In this document: one piece after another, positions 45,854 to 54,235 of the stretch
Position numbering within the stretch: position 1 is the stretch's first letter
Layout: every line of letters begins with the position of its first letter
Assembly: GCA_002786855.1 (NCBI GenBank)
Contig: PCUU01000060.1
Span: 1 to 64,000, forward strand
DNA length: 64,000 bases
Source of the DNA: Cytophagales bacterium CG12_big_fil_rev_8_21_14_0_65_40_12
GTDB lineage: Bacteria; Bacteroidota; Bacteroidia; Cytophagales; Cyclobacteriaceae
Direction of reading: 5' to 3'
Notes under the pieces: generated by a model
The model's input: the letters and a program-made list of their open reading frames with translations, nothing else
Database searches by the model: none
Told to the model about the DNA's origin: nothing
Position numbers and translations under genes: made by a program

Positions 45854-47757
45854 AAGGTATTTTCAGATTAGCGTTTCTTTTGGTTTTGATTCCTTCTTCA
45901 GTTTGGGGGCAGTATAAGTTTACGGAAATACCACGTGAACTTTTAGAAGGGGCTAATGCCGTTGTGCGCTTGTCTGAAGGGGAATTCAAAGTGACTTCTA
46001 TCAGCAGTGGTGTATTCAGAAATAAAAGGATAGTCACCATCTTAAATGCCAAAGCCAAGGGTTTGGCCGAATTAGTTGTGGGTTATGATAAACTCACCAA
46101 TGTAAAAATTATCAAAGGGAGTGCCTATGACGGTTTTGGCAAGGAGATTTATAAATTCAGAAAGTCTGATATTGTGGATCAAAGCAGTATCAATGGATTC
46201 AGTGTTTACGAAGACAATCGCTTGAAATACTTAGACCTAAAACAACCCAATTACCCCTATACGATTGAATATGAATATGAAGTTGAATATAGTTATCTCT
46301 ACTTTATTCCGAATTGGTATGTAATTCCCAATGTCAAAGTGGCTGTAGAAAAATCAGCATACACGCTTTCGGGCCCCACGGGTATTCATCCTAGGTTTAA
46401 AAACTATAATATCGAAGAAAATAACTTCAAAGATCTCTCAACTTCGAGTGAAGCAAAATATAAGTGGGAATTTGAAAATCTGAAAGGCATAGAATTAGAG
46501 CCTTTTGGCCCTGAGTGGAATGAGATTACTCCAGTTGTGATGACCGCACCGTCCAAGTTTGAATTCGAAGGTTACCAAGGAAGCTGGTCGAGTTGGGACG
46601 AAGTAGGCCAATGGCAGCAACTTTTAAACAAAGGAAGAGACAATTTACCTCAAGCCACAATTGATAAAATTAAAGGACTCACTGCTGGAATGAGCGATGA
46701 TAGAGCTAAAATCAAAGCTGTGTATGAATACTTGCAAGGTCAAACCCGTTATGTGAGTATTCAGTTGGGGATAGGAGGTTTTCAGCCTTTTCCTGCAATT
46801 GATGTAGATAAACTGGGCTATGGGGATTGTAAAGCATTGACATTCTATACGCAGTCATTGTTAAAGTCCATTGGGATTGAGGCTTTATACACCCTTGTGG
46901 AGGCCGATGATGACCCTCGACCTTTATTGCCAGATTTTCCGAATAGTACCTTTAATCACGTGATTCTGTGTGTGCCCAATAAAGGCGATACAATTTGGCT
47001 GGAATGTACAAGCCAGAATAATCCTTTCGGCTATATGGGTGAGTTTACTGGAGATAGAGATGTACTTGCCATTACCAAGGACGGGGCGAAAATTGTGCAT
47101 ACCCCGATTTATGATGAAAAAGTAAACGTGCTTTCACGAAATATTCAAATGGAGCTGGATGCAGCCGGCAATGCTAAAGCCCATGTCGACAACAAATATG
47201 CTGGGCTTAAGTATGAACATAAGAATTTGAACTGGGCTTTAAGTTCGGGAGAAAAAGACACCAAAGAATGGATATTGAACAACACAGATTTCGCCAATTT
47301 CCAATTGGTGAATTACACCACAGAGGTAGATAAATCGCCCATTCCATCAGCGACAATTACGGCTAATTATGAAGTACCTAAATATGCCAAATTAAGCGGA
47401 AAGCGACTTTCTTTCAATCTGAATGCCCTTTCGCGCCAAAAGTATAACCTGCCTAAGGTAGAAGATAGAAAAACAGATTTCATCTGGCCTGAAGCGGTAA
47501 CAGAAGTTGATTCGGTTACTTTTAGTTTTCCAGAGCAATTTAATTTTGAATACATGCCTTCGAATACAGAAATCACCAGTAAGTATGGCGAGTACACTTC
47601 CACCATTACCAAGGAAGAAGGCAAAGTAATCTATACACGGAAATTTGTGGTTTGGAAAAAGAGGTATGCTCCAGAAGACTATGCTGAGTTTATCAGCTTC
47701 TTGAACAAGGTAATTCGGGCGGACGATGCCAAAGTCGTTTTAAATGGCACAACCTAA
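45850..47757 (+). CDS. Secreted DUF3857/transglutaminase-like protein with intact Cys-His
   Basis: A 635-residue protein with a signal peptide (ends SSVWGQ), a DUF3857 domain (about residues 45-210) and a transglutaminase-like domain. Here the motif is LGYGDCKALTFYTQ with Cys at residue 327, and FNHVILCV supplies His at 370; the third position is WLECTSQ (Glu or Cys in place of Asp). It is therefore potentially an active protease or amidase, unlike the two genes before it, to which it is clearly but distantly related. The start overlaps the previous stop by 4 bp. Confidence 0.87.
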   Translation: MKGIFRLAFLLVLIPSSVWGQYKFTEIPRELLEGANAVVRLSEGEFKVTSISSGVFRNKRIVTILNAKAKGLAELVVGYDKLTNVKIIKGSAYDGFGKEIYKFRKSDIVDQSSINGFSVYEDNRLKYLDLKQPNYPYTIEYEYEVEYSYLYFIPNWYVIPNVKVAVEKSAYTLSGPTGIHPRFKNYNIEENNFKDLSTSSEAKYKWEFENLKGIELEPFGPEWNEITPVVMTAPSKFEFEGYQGSWSSWDEVGQWQQLLNKGRDNLPQATIDKIKGLTAGMSDDRAKIKAVYEYLQGQTRYVSIQLGIGGFQPFPAIDVDKLGYGDCKALTFYTQSLLKSIGIEALYTLVEADDDPRPLLPDFPNSTFNHVILCVPNKGDTIWLECTSQNNPFGYMGEFTGDRDVLAITKDGAKIVHTPIYDEKVNVLSRNIQMELDAAGNAKAHVDNKYAGLKYEHKNLNWALSSGEKDTKEWILNNTDFANFQLVNYTTEVDKSPIPSATITANYEVPKYAKLSGKRLSFNLNALSRQKYNLPKVEDRKTDFIWPEAVTEVDSVTFSFPEQFNFEYMPSNTEITSKYGEYTSTITKEEGKVIYTRKFVVWKKRYAPEDYAEFISFLNKVIRADDAKVVLNGTT

Positions 47758-47790
47758 AACACAAAGTATTGCAAGATATTGCAAAGCTTC

Positions 47791-48168
47791 TCAATTAGCC
47801 TCTAATCCCGCTTTAGTAAAAATATCCTGAATGTCTTTTTCTATGGGAAAGGATTTCATGGGCGGTACATTTGCGCCACCGGGATTGCCCACAGGCACTT
47901 TTCCTACAAATGACTTTACGCCTCCCACAAGCAAACGAGGGACTTGCCCAATCACTTCTTTTGCGCTCTTGATCCTAAACCCAAACTGAAGCATTTTCCA
48001 ATGCACGAAAGTGTGCGCAAAAGGATACCGCTGCCCAATGATGTGCGCCCGTTCCAAATGCACCCAAGCCTTGGTTAAATCACCAGCTTTGTACGCCACA
48101 GCATAAGCCTGTAACTCCGCTTGAAAATAGGGTTGAAGGGTTTTTGGGAGGGTGGTGTGGAGGTTCAT
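47791..48168 (-). CDS. DUF3703-family protein
   Basis: A 125-residue soluble protein of the DUF3703 family: AYKAGDLTKAWVHLERAHIIGQRYPFAHTFVH near residue 29 (key HLERAHIIGQ) and GNPGGANVPPMKSFPI near 93. The alpha-helical pattern resembles a TPR pair. In other bacteria the family occurs near metal-handling genes, but nothing here supports that. It is convergent with the transglutaminase operon and close to the secreted protein gene on its own strand. Confidence 0.8.
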   Translation of the reverse strand: MNLHTTLPKTLQPYFQAELQAYAVAYKAGDLTKAWVHLERAHIIGQRYPFAHTFVHWKMLQFGFRIKSAKEVIGQVPRLLVGGVKSFVGKVPVGNPGGANVPPMKSFPIEKDIQDIFTKAGLEAN

Positions 48169-48179
48169 TGGTGAGTTGC

Positions 48180-48785
48180 TTATGATAGGTGATGAAGCCT
48201 TACTATAATTTCATTTCCTTTCTTCCATTTAATCCAACCTGAATAGTTGATTGAATCGTCAGTCGGATAATTAGAATCTGTCCAGATTATCCTCATCCAT
48301 TCACCCTTGACTTCTTTCGGGAAAAGAAACTGATTTTTGACTGGTAATTTAGTTACTGGTGATCCATTAATTTTGTCAAGAATTGATGTTTCTGATATGT
48401 TGAAACTAACGGTGAATACATCTAATACATACTCTTCCCACGTTTGAAGCTTTAGTTTTGAGGATATTAAGATACGTTTTGTCAATCCTGTTTCTTCATT
48501 GACTACTACTCTATAGTACTCTGAAGTTTTCTCTTTGCACTTGATTTTATAGAGAAAATAATCTGGGTGAAAGGCCATAATAATAAAGCCCTCAATTGGC
48601 TTCCATTCATCAAAGAGATTAATAGCATTCCATACAGAGCCGTCATCATTAAGAAATTCTAGAATGTGGTCTGAATTGTCAAAATCATCTGAAATAGTGA
48701 CTACTCCAATACTATTGGTCATATTTTGACCATACAATGGGGCTGGAAGAAGGATGAGCAGAAGAAGTAACCTGAATGTTGTCAT
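48180..48785 (-). CDS. Secreted hypothetical protein downstream of the methyltransferase
   Basis: A 201-residue protein from the ATG at 48785, which begins a clear signal peptide (MTTFRLLLLLILLPAPLYG, then Q). An upstream in-frame start inside the methyltransferase gene would spoil the signal. The C-terminal part (FLFPKEVKGEWMRIIW, then YSGWIKWKKGNEII) looks like an SH3-like barrel. It begins 1 bp after the methyltransferase stop, so it is co-transcribed with the restriction-modification genes, an odd partner for a secreted protein. Confidence 0.68.
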   Translation of the reverse strand: MTTFRLLLLLILLPAPLYGQNMTNSIGVVTISDDFDNSDHILEFLNDDGSVWNAINLFDEWKPIEGFIIMAFHPDYFLYKIKCKEKTSEYYRVVVNEETGLTKRILISSKLKLQTWEEYVLDVFTVSFNISETSILDKINGSPVTKLPVKNQFLFPKEVKGEWMRIIWTDSNYPTDDSINYSGWIKWKKGNEIIVRLHHLS

Positions 48786-48786
48786 A

Positions 48787-49665
48787 TCAATTCCACCAAT
48801 CAAAATTGTCTGATATTATGAGCTCATTTTTTTGAATATGATGTGTGGTCTTCATTGGAATTGTTCTGAAATCAAGATTATGTTTATGGGCTAATGATCG
48901 AATTTCTTCCGTATCATCATATGTGAGCATAAACTTACCTTTAAGTTGGGAAGTCAGAGCAAAAAGAGCATCATGGTTGATGTCAAAATGAGTATATAGT
49001 CTCTTTCCAGCGGCTTTGTAAGGTGGGTCTATGAAAGAATAAGCATCTTTCTGATTTTTGACTTTTTCCAGCTCTTCAAAGGCATCGCCAGTTATAAAGC
49101 GCATTTTTTCTTTTACATACCCAATCCCCTTGATTCTATCATGTAATGTTTTAGGATACCAACGAGACTTAATTCCTTTTCCATTTTCCCCGTTCTTTAT
49201 TAGCCCTGAACCTTTTGTGATAATACCTCCGTGGAAAATACGGTTTTTGAGTATTGTGCTAAATGCCTGTTCCTGAATGTTTTTATTCTTTTTCTCAAGA
49301 ATTCTATTTGCATTTTCAGAAGTAAGATCAAACGAATAAATTTTATCAGCTAACCAATCGTGATCTCCATTAATAATTACTTCCCATACAGCGGCTACCT
49401 CTGGGTCAAGCTCAACCATTATTATACTGCCTGCCAATTTTTCAAAAGCTGCGGTTACACTCACAATTCCACCACCCGCGAAAGGTTCAATCAAAGTTTT
49501 GGAATTATCAGAAGATTGTTTGAGCCATTTTCTGACTACAGGGATTAACCATGTTTTACCTCCAGGGTATCTAAATGGGCTCCTTTGAGGTACAGAGGCA
49601 ACGTTTACAACTTTCTGGGTTGATTTTTTGCGATTAGTCTCAAAAATAGCTAATTGTCCATCCAT
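48787..49665 (-). CDS. Dam-family (D12 class) DNA adenine methyltransferase
   Basis: Methylates N6 of adenine at a specific DNA site; the modification half of a type II system. The 292-residue protein has RSPFRYPGGKTWLIP near residue 28 (with the FxGxG-type SAM contact in EPFAGGGIVSV near 58), an acidic VELDPEVAAVW, and the catalytic DPPY in YSFIDPPYKAAG near 215. It starts 1 bp after the stop of the frameshifted endonuclease frame (TAA-A-ATG), which proves that the endonuclease gene originally extended to that point. The target sequence is unknown. Confidence 0.92.
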   Translation of the reverse strand: MDGQLAIFETNRKKSTQKVVNVASVPQRSPFRYPGGKTWLIPVVRKWLKQSSDNSKTLIEPFAGGGIVSVTAAFEKLAGSIIMVELDPEVAAVWEVIINGDHDWLADKIYSFDLTSENANRILEKKNKNIQEQAFSTILKNRIFHGGIITKGSGLIKNGENGKGIKSRWYPKTLHDRIKGIGYVKEKMRFITGDAFEELEKVKNQKDAYSFIDPPYKAAGKRLYTHFDINHDALFALTSQLKGKFMLTYDDTEEIRSLAHKHNLDFRTIPMKTTHHIQKNELIISDNFDWWN

Positions 49666-49666
49666 T

Positions 49667-50553
49667 TTAATTACTAATTATATCTGTTAATGATGGTGCA
49701 TCAGGTGAGTTTTTGTCCAAATGTTCATCAAGACGGCTCTGTAAAATATTGATAAAATTTGTGACATCTCCTGGTTCAGGCGTGGTTACCCTTAGAAGCG
49801 CAGGTTCAAATTCGGTATAAACTGTATTTGTTAAGACTAAATTATTCTGGTTTTGTTCTTCATTGAACTCTAGGTCATAAAGAAACCAAGCAATGTCAGC
49901 TTTCTCTTTTGTTGTGGTAGGAAGTGAGGGGAGTGTCTCAAAAAAAGATCTTTGAAGAGCTACGGTTTGTTTTCTTTTCCATGATTGAAAAATCCCTCCT
50001 TTATAAAGCTTTGAGGTATAAGTCGCTTGCGTGAAGAAGAGAGATAATCAGGTTTTGGGTAGTTGTATCCTGTCGGCCATTCAAAATCTTTTGACGGGTT
50101 CTTTATATATTCTTCGAATGGGTTTCTCAAGTTGCCAGAAATATAAACACCTTGGACTTCGAGGGAAGCAAAATTTACAAGTTGCCCCTTTTCGTTATAC
50201 TGTACTAATACAAAGTCAATATTACCTGCCGACTGACCATTTCTGTCTACTAGTTTAATTTCAGATATGGAAGTCCATGTGGCTTGTGATCCAAAGGCAA
50301 ACTCTGCAGCCTTTTCTATTATGAGCCAATCTTCTCTGAACCTTGTTGGACAAGTGATTACCGACACTCCATTGTGCCATACACTACATACTCCTAGAGG
50401 ATTGTTGGCTTTATCCTTAGTACAGTTGGGGACTTTGTTGTTGAAGGGACAAAGTTTTTGCTTTCGGTAACGTTGAGCCTTAGGCCCATCATTTTTAATG
50501 GGGAAGCCAAATACTTCGCCTAATGGACTTTTCTGATCATTTATTTTCAACAT
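49667..50553 (-). pseudogene. NotI-like type II restriction endonuclease, frameshifted
   Basis: The first frame (50553 to 49960) gives 197 residues with four cysteines (35, 44, 56, 68 in KLCPF, NCTKD, GVCSV, TCPTR) like the NotI Cys4 metal fold, and a PD-(D/E)XK variant: Asp113 in NIDFVLV and Glu132/Gln134 in LEVQ, matching the D-E-Q site I recall for NotI. It ends in an out-of-frame KENKP stop. The frame one base back continues without a stop as KQTVALQRSFFETLP for 98 more residues, ending 1 bp before the methyltransferase ATG. The break lies near 49975 in an A-rich run. A TTG six bases before the ATG is the alternative start. An intact protein would have about 295 residues. Confidence 0.85.
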
Positions 50554-50564
50554 ATACAAAGATA

Positions 50565-50592
50565 GATATTTCTATCGGCCGATAGAAATATC
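50565..50592. promoter_or_regulatory. Perfect 28-bp palindrome upstream of the endonuclease gene
   Basis: Centre TCGGCCGA, arms GATATTTCTA and TAGAAATATC; symmetrical over all 28 bases. It ends 12 bp before the ATG at 50553, so it overlaps the promoter or 5' leader of the restriction-modification operon. It could be an operator for an autoregulator or form an RNA hairpin. No controller gene is visible nearby. Confidence 0.6.
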
Positions 50593-50647
50593 GTAAATCA
50601 TTTTCACTTAATCAATATCTGTTTTTAGCCAGATAGTCTCTATTATC

Positions 50648-51469
50648 TCATCCATTCACCACCTTCGCCACCAACTCCTTCACCACCTTAGCGGCTACCA
50701 TGGCAGTCACTCCGTTAATGTCTCTTTCGGGGTTGTATTCGACTACATCGCAGCCCACAATATTGAGATTCAAGTTTTGAATCATAGTCAATACCTCACG
50801 GGTTGAGAAGCCACCCGGTTCGTGATGCGAAACGCCAGGAGCAAAGGCAGGGTCGAGCACATCCATATCAAAGGAAAGATAAACGGGGCCTTCAATTTCA
50901 AATTTCATATCCGCCTTCCAATCCTTCATTTGGATTACTTTCACTCCGAATCTTTCGGCTTGCTCATTTTGGTGTTTGGTCAAAGTACGAATACCTACTT
51001 GGGTTAAAGATTGCGCCAATCCATTTTCCATGATTCGCGCAAAAGGACAAGCATGAGAGTATTTGTTGCCGTCTAGCTCATCATACAAATCGCCATGCGC
51101 ATCGAAATGAAGAATGCTCAGCTGTGGATGCTTTTTGGCAACAGCTTTTAAAACGGGAAAGGTTACAGAATGGTCGCCACCCAAAGAAAATGGAACAGCG
51201 CCTTGCTCCATAATTTGATCAATTGCCTTTTCGATTGACCAATAGTCAGTCAGTGGAGCATTACCACACCAAGGCACTTTAGGATGCTCATTAAGGTCGA
51301 TTAGGCTTTCTGTAAAGTAATTGGCCGAATCAGATTCTACTGCTTGAATGATCAATTCTGGTGCTTTGGCTGGGCCTGTTAAAAAAGAAGAGTGTTCATC
51401 AAATGGTAAACCTATGATGGCGATTTGGTTGGGCTTTAGTTCTTGGACAGTCGATCTGAGTAATGGCAT
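50648..51469 (-). CDS. speB: Agmatinase/arginase-family ureohydrolase
   Basis: Mn-dependent hydrolase, most likely agmatine to putrescine and urea. The 273-residue protein from the ATG at 51469 has all metal motifs: SLGGDHSVTFP near residue 98, HFDAHGDLYDEL near 125 and SFDMDVLDPAFAPGVSHHEPGG near 200 (ligands in SFDMDVLDP). A GTG 15 bp upstream would start within the terminator-like hairpin and is less likely. The hairpin's T tract ends 5 nt before the ATG, so expression may be attenuated. The short Bacteroidota-type enzyme cannot be separated from formimidoylglutamase by sequence alone. Confidence 0.85.
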   Translation of the reverse strand: MPLLRSTVQELKPNQIAIIGLPFDEHSSFLTGPAKAPELIIQAVESDSANYFTESLIDLNEHPKVPWCGNAPLTDYWSIEKAIDQIMEQGAVPFSLGGDHSVTFPVLKAVAKKHPQLSILHFDAHGDLYDELDGNKYSHACPFARIMENGLAQSLTQVGIRTLTKHQNEQAERFGVKVIQMKDWKADMKFEIEGPVYLSFDMDVLDPAFAPGVSHHEPGGFSTREVLTMIQNLNLNIVGCDVVEYNPERDINGVTAMVAAKVVKELVAKVVNG

Positions 51470-51473
51470 ACAC

Positions 51474-51508
51474 AAAAAAAGCACGATAATCTGAATATCG
51501 TGCTTTTT
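51474..51508 (-). terminator. Terminator-like hairpin directly upstream of speB
   Basis: On the minus strand GCACGATA and TATCGTGC pair around a 6-nt loop and are followed by seven T residues, ending 5 nt before the speB ATG. It is either a terminator of upstream transcription or an attenuator. Confidence 0.7.
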
Positions 51509-51615
51509 GGTTGCTTAAAATCTAATTCGGTTATGGACTTAGCTCCTGAAAATTTTGTTTTTGATTGGATTAAGCCGGTTTTTGAAACGGAAGGTAACTA
51601 TGAAATGCTTCTTTC

Positions 51616-51670
51616 CCTGAGTTTACGAAGGGTCTAAAGCTTAACCATAGTTCCTTCGCTCCGCTCAGGA
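51616..51670. repeat. 55-bp interspersed palindromic repeat, copy 3
   Basis: CCTGAG-N4-CGAAGGGTCTA on the left; TAGTTCCTTCG-N4-CTCAGGATAGAAAG on the right. Same layout as copies at 19330, 23309 and 55307. Confidence 0.7.
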
Positions 51671-51734
51671 TAGAAAGTATAAGACAGTTTTCGGTTGATA
51701 ATCAATCAGTTGAAAATGAGGAGCATCCCCTAAA

Positions 51735-51769
51735 ATCTAAAATCTAACTTCTAATATCTAGAATCTAAC
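51735..51769. repeat. Five tandem 7-bp repeats (ATCTAAx)
   Basis: Heptads ATCTAAA, ATCTAAC, TTCTAAT, ATCTAGA, ATCTAAC follow each other immediately downstream of the glnS stop codon. Confidence 0.75.
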
Positions 51770-51771
51770 AG

Positions 51772-53439
51772 CTACTTCGACCAATTGTCTTTTAGCGTAA
51801 CGGTTCTGTTAAATACCTTCTTTGTTGGTGAAGAATCTCTGTCAATCACAAAGTAACCCTGTCTTTCGAACTGGAAAATATCGCCCACTTTAGCATATTT
51901 AATGGAAGGTTCCATCATGGCATTTTCAACCACCGTTAGCGAATCCGGATTGATATGATTTAAAAAGTCATCATCAATAGAGTTTAAGTTTTCGGTTTTG
52001 AAAAGCCTATCGTAAAGTCGAAGTTCGGCCGGAACGGCATGTTCCACCGAAACCCAGCCCAAAGTGCCTTTCACTTTCTTTCCACTTGTATCGTTGCCAC
52101 TACGTGTTTCAGGATCATAGGTGCAATGAATTTCAGTGATATTGCCATCAGCATCTTTTATAAAGCCTTCACATTTTACGATATAGCCGAATTTCAAGCG
52201 CACCTCACGATCTGGTCCTAAGCCAAAGAACTTCTTAGGCGATGGAGGATCTTCCATAAAGTCTTTTCTTTCGATATACACCTCTCTGGTAAACGGCATG
52301 TCGCGCACTCCAGCCGATTCGTCTTCTGGGTTGTTTACGGCATGCAAAATCTCCAAATCCTCTTTCGGCCAATTGGTAATGACCATTTTCAAAGGGTCTT
52401 GAATACCAAAAACACGGTTTGCTTTTTTGTTCAGGTCTTCGCGAATGCTGTGTTCTAAAAGTGCAACATCCGTAATGCCATCTCTTCGGGCAACACCCAC
52501 TTTCTTTACAAAATTCTTGATTGAGTCTGGAGTGTATCCTCTTCTTCTGAATCCAGAAATGGTTGGCATTCTTGGGTCATCCCAGCCCGTTACATGCTTT
52601 TCTTCTACCAATTGCAGGAGTTTTCGCTTGCTTACGATGGTATAGCTAAGGTTGAGTCTAGCAAATTCGGTTTGTTCCGAAGGGAAAATTTCGAGTTCCT
52701 GAATAAACCAATCATACAATGGCTTGTGGTCCCTGAACTCTAAAGTACATAGGCTATAAGTAACCTCTTCCAGTGAATCGGATTGGCCATGGGCGAAGTC
52801 ATAATTAGGGTAAATGCACCATGCGTCACCAGTATTGTGATGATGCACTTTTTTGATTCGATAAATTATCGGATCGCGCATGTGCATGTTGGGCGAAGTC
52901 ATATCCACTTTTGCACGCAACACTCTGCTGCCTTGATCGAACTCACCATTTTTCATTCTTTCGAACAAATCAAGGTTTTCTTCTACCGAACGGTTGCGAT
53001 AGGGGCTTTCGATTCCTGGAATTGTAGGGTTGGTTTTGCCGGCAGAAATCTCTTCCGCAGTTTGATCATCCACATAGGCTTTCCCTTTTTTGATCAGCTT
53101 TACCGCATAATCATAAAGAGTACCGAAGTAGTTTGAAGTAAATCTGGCTTCTTCGTTCCAAGTATAGCCCAACCATTTAATGTCTTCTTTGATCGAGTTG
53201 ACGTATTCTTCACTTTCCTTTTCAGGATTGGTGTCGTCAAATCGAAGGTTGCATTTACCATTGTACTTTTCGGCAAGGCCAAAATTCAACACAATGGATT
53301 TTGCATGGCCAATGTGCAGATAGCCATTAGGCTCAGGAGGAAAACGGGTTTGGACGAAAGAGTTTTTGCCTGATTTCAAATCATTCTCGATCATTTGCTC
53401 TATAAAGTTGAGCGGCTCTTTGTGTTCTAATTCACTCAT
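51772..53439 (-). CDS. glnS: Glutamine--tRNA ligase
   Basis: Charges tRNA-Gln directly with glutamine, so this organism need not rely only on the GatCAB amidation route. The 555-residue class I synthetase has the HIGH motif in [16 protein letters not shown] near residue 33, FDDTNPEKE near 67, and KMSKS equivalent [10 protein letters not shown] near 265. A C-terminal anticodon-binding beta-barrel half follows (from about 340). Length matches E. coli GlnS (554). It points away from the DnaA-box/ncRNA region, and its promoter must lie in 53440-53540. Confidence 0.97.
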   Translation of the reverse strand: MSELEHKEPLNFIEQMIENDLKSGKNSFVQTRFPPEPNGYLHIGHAKSIVLNFGLAEKYNGKCNLRFDDTNPEKESEEYVNSIKEDIKWLGYTWNEEARFTSNYFGTLYDYAVKLIKKGKAYVDDQTAEEISAGKTNPTIPGIESPYRNRSVEENLDLFERMKNGEFDQGSRVLRAKVDMTSPNMHMRDPIIYRIKKVHHHNTGDAWCIYPNYDFAHGQSDSLEEVTYSLCTLEFRDHKPLYDWFIQELEIFPSEQTEFARLNLSYTIVSKRKLLQLVEEKHVTGWDDPRMPTISGFRRRGYTPDSIKNFVKKVGVARRDGITDVALLEHSIREDLNKKANRVFGIQDPLKMVITNWPKEDLEILHAVNNPEDESAGVRDMPFTREVYIERKDFMEDPPSPKKFFGLGPDREVRLKFGYIVKCEGFIKDADGNITEIHCTYDPETRSGNDTSGKKVKGTLGWVSVEHAVPAELRLYDRLFKTENLNSIDDDFLNHINPDSLTVVENAMMEPSIKYAKVGDIFQFERQGYFVIDRDSSPTKKVFNRTVTLKDNWSK

Positions 53440-53545
53440 TTTCCTCTTATTCTGAATTGAACTGCAAGTTTAGTAAAAAGCAATCAGAGTGAGTGAGAAA
53501 TTGATAATGATGTTTATGCTTTTATTGAGGTTGATTTGCGGCTAA

Positions 53546-53612
53546 TGTGGATAACCCCGTGCATAACTAGGGCATAACCCTGTGGATTACGGGGTGGGAA
53601 AGTTGTTGAAAA
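53546..53612. promoter_or_regulatory. Cluster of DnaA-box-like 9-mers, candidate oriC
   Basis: TGTGGATAA at 53546 is a perfect DnaA box (reverse of TTATCCACA); TGTGGATTA at 53581 differs by one base, CGTGCATAA at 53558 and TGTTGAAAA near 53604 by two. Four boxes within 67 bp share one orientation. An AT-rich stretch with TATATCTTAGATATATC follows at 53620-53680, as expected of a duplex-unwinding element. The arms ACCCCGT and ACGGGGT (53554-53596) also form an inverted repeat, so an RNA-structure explanation is possible. Confidence 0.45.
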
Positions 53613-53639
53613 CTAGAGGGTTATAAAGTTTGATCGTAA

Positions 53640-54209
53640 AATTAGTGAGTATATCTTAGATATATCAAGTGAGGGATAAAAGTCAGAAACTTAGTTTCAA
53701 TCTCTCTTCGGGGGAAGTCCGAAAAAACGTTTTGTGAAAGGTTCAGAGCCGAAAGGTGATGATCTGAAACAGTCAAAAGCATACATCGAACCGAAAGGGG
53801 ATGATGATTGAGAGAAAGCAAATCTGATTTGCTGGAAACTCGTGTTAGTTAGCCGAGGTTATCTGACAGCTTGCTGAAACCAAGATAGATTCGTCAAAAT
53901 TGGTGACCAAAAAAGCAAACACATTTGGGTGTGTAGGCAAAAATGGGAAAGAAGAAGAGTGTTTACACTTTTCGGATTTCGGCAGAATTAGTTCTCCGAA
54001 CTGATTCTAAAAGACTGCAAAACTGCGCTTCAAAAGTTGAGCACTGAGTGTGATACTGCGGACTAAGCCAAAGAAGGTAGCGTTTTTCAACTATAGCTTG
54101 GGCCAATAGGGGAAGAACAAAGGCTTTAACAGTAACTTGATGTCTTGCAATTGTTACGGTGATTGTAGGGCAAGTGGGGGTGAGCAATCATCCCCCGCTT
54201 TTGTTTTTT
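53640..54209 (+). ncRNA. Candidate structured non-coding RNA
   Basis: About 570 bp with no credible reading frame on either strand, G- and A-rich on the plus strand and full of short self-complementary segments: GTTCAGA/TCTGAAAC, AGCAAAT/ATTTGCT, CAGC/GCTG, TTGGT/ACCAA, AGTGT/ACACT and GTAAC/GTTAC. The 15-mer CCGAAAGGTGATGAT at 53749 recurs with one mismatch at 53791. It ends in an intrinsic terminator that works only on the plus strand, while the nearest genes on both sides are on the minus strand; a plus transcript of its own is implied. It matches neither RNase P RNA, tmRNA nor SRP RNA signatures that I know. The 5' end is uncertain. Confidence 0.5.
54172..54209 (+). terminator. Intrinsic terminator of the candidate ncRNA
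   Basis: AAG-T-GGGGGTGA pairs with TCA-T-CCCCC-G-CTT (one bulged A, one G-T pair), followed by TTGTTTTTT on the plus strand. The minus-strand flank has no T tract. Confidence 0.8.
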
Positions 54210-54235
54210 GGGGGTATTTGTAAAAATACAGAAAG

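Larger units (their letters stand above)
51470..51771. other. 302-bp intergenic region between speB and glnS
   Basis: It contains the speB leader hairpin, one copy of the interspersed palindromic repeat (51616-51670) and a run of five TCTAA-type heptads just after the glnS stop. A short AT-rich stretch at 51520-51600 may hold the speB promoter. No gene is seen. Confidence 0.6.

Noticed and set aside
49960-49985. Programmed -1 ribosomal frameshift in the NotI-like gene
   Set aside because: The site GGAAAAGAAAAC does not fit X-XXY-YYZ in the zero frame and no downstream pseudoknot is obvious; an indel is simpler.
53700-53730. GGAAGTCCG resembling the conserved RNase P RNA core
   Set aside because: The rest of the RNase P signature (GGGC continuation, and the 3' partner region) is missing.
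53943-54047. 34-codon plus-strand reading frame starting MGKKKSVYTF inside the candidate ncRNA
   Set aside because: Too short, no similarity recognised, and the frame is closed by stops on both sides; kept only as a remote possibility of a small peptide.
53963-54187. 74-codon minus-strand reading frame in the same region
   Set aside because: Runs against the direction of both terminators and has unlikely composition with many Cys and Pro; treated as chance.
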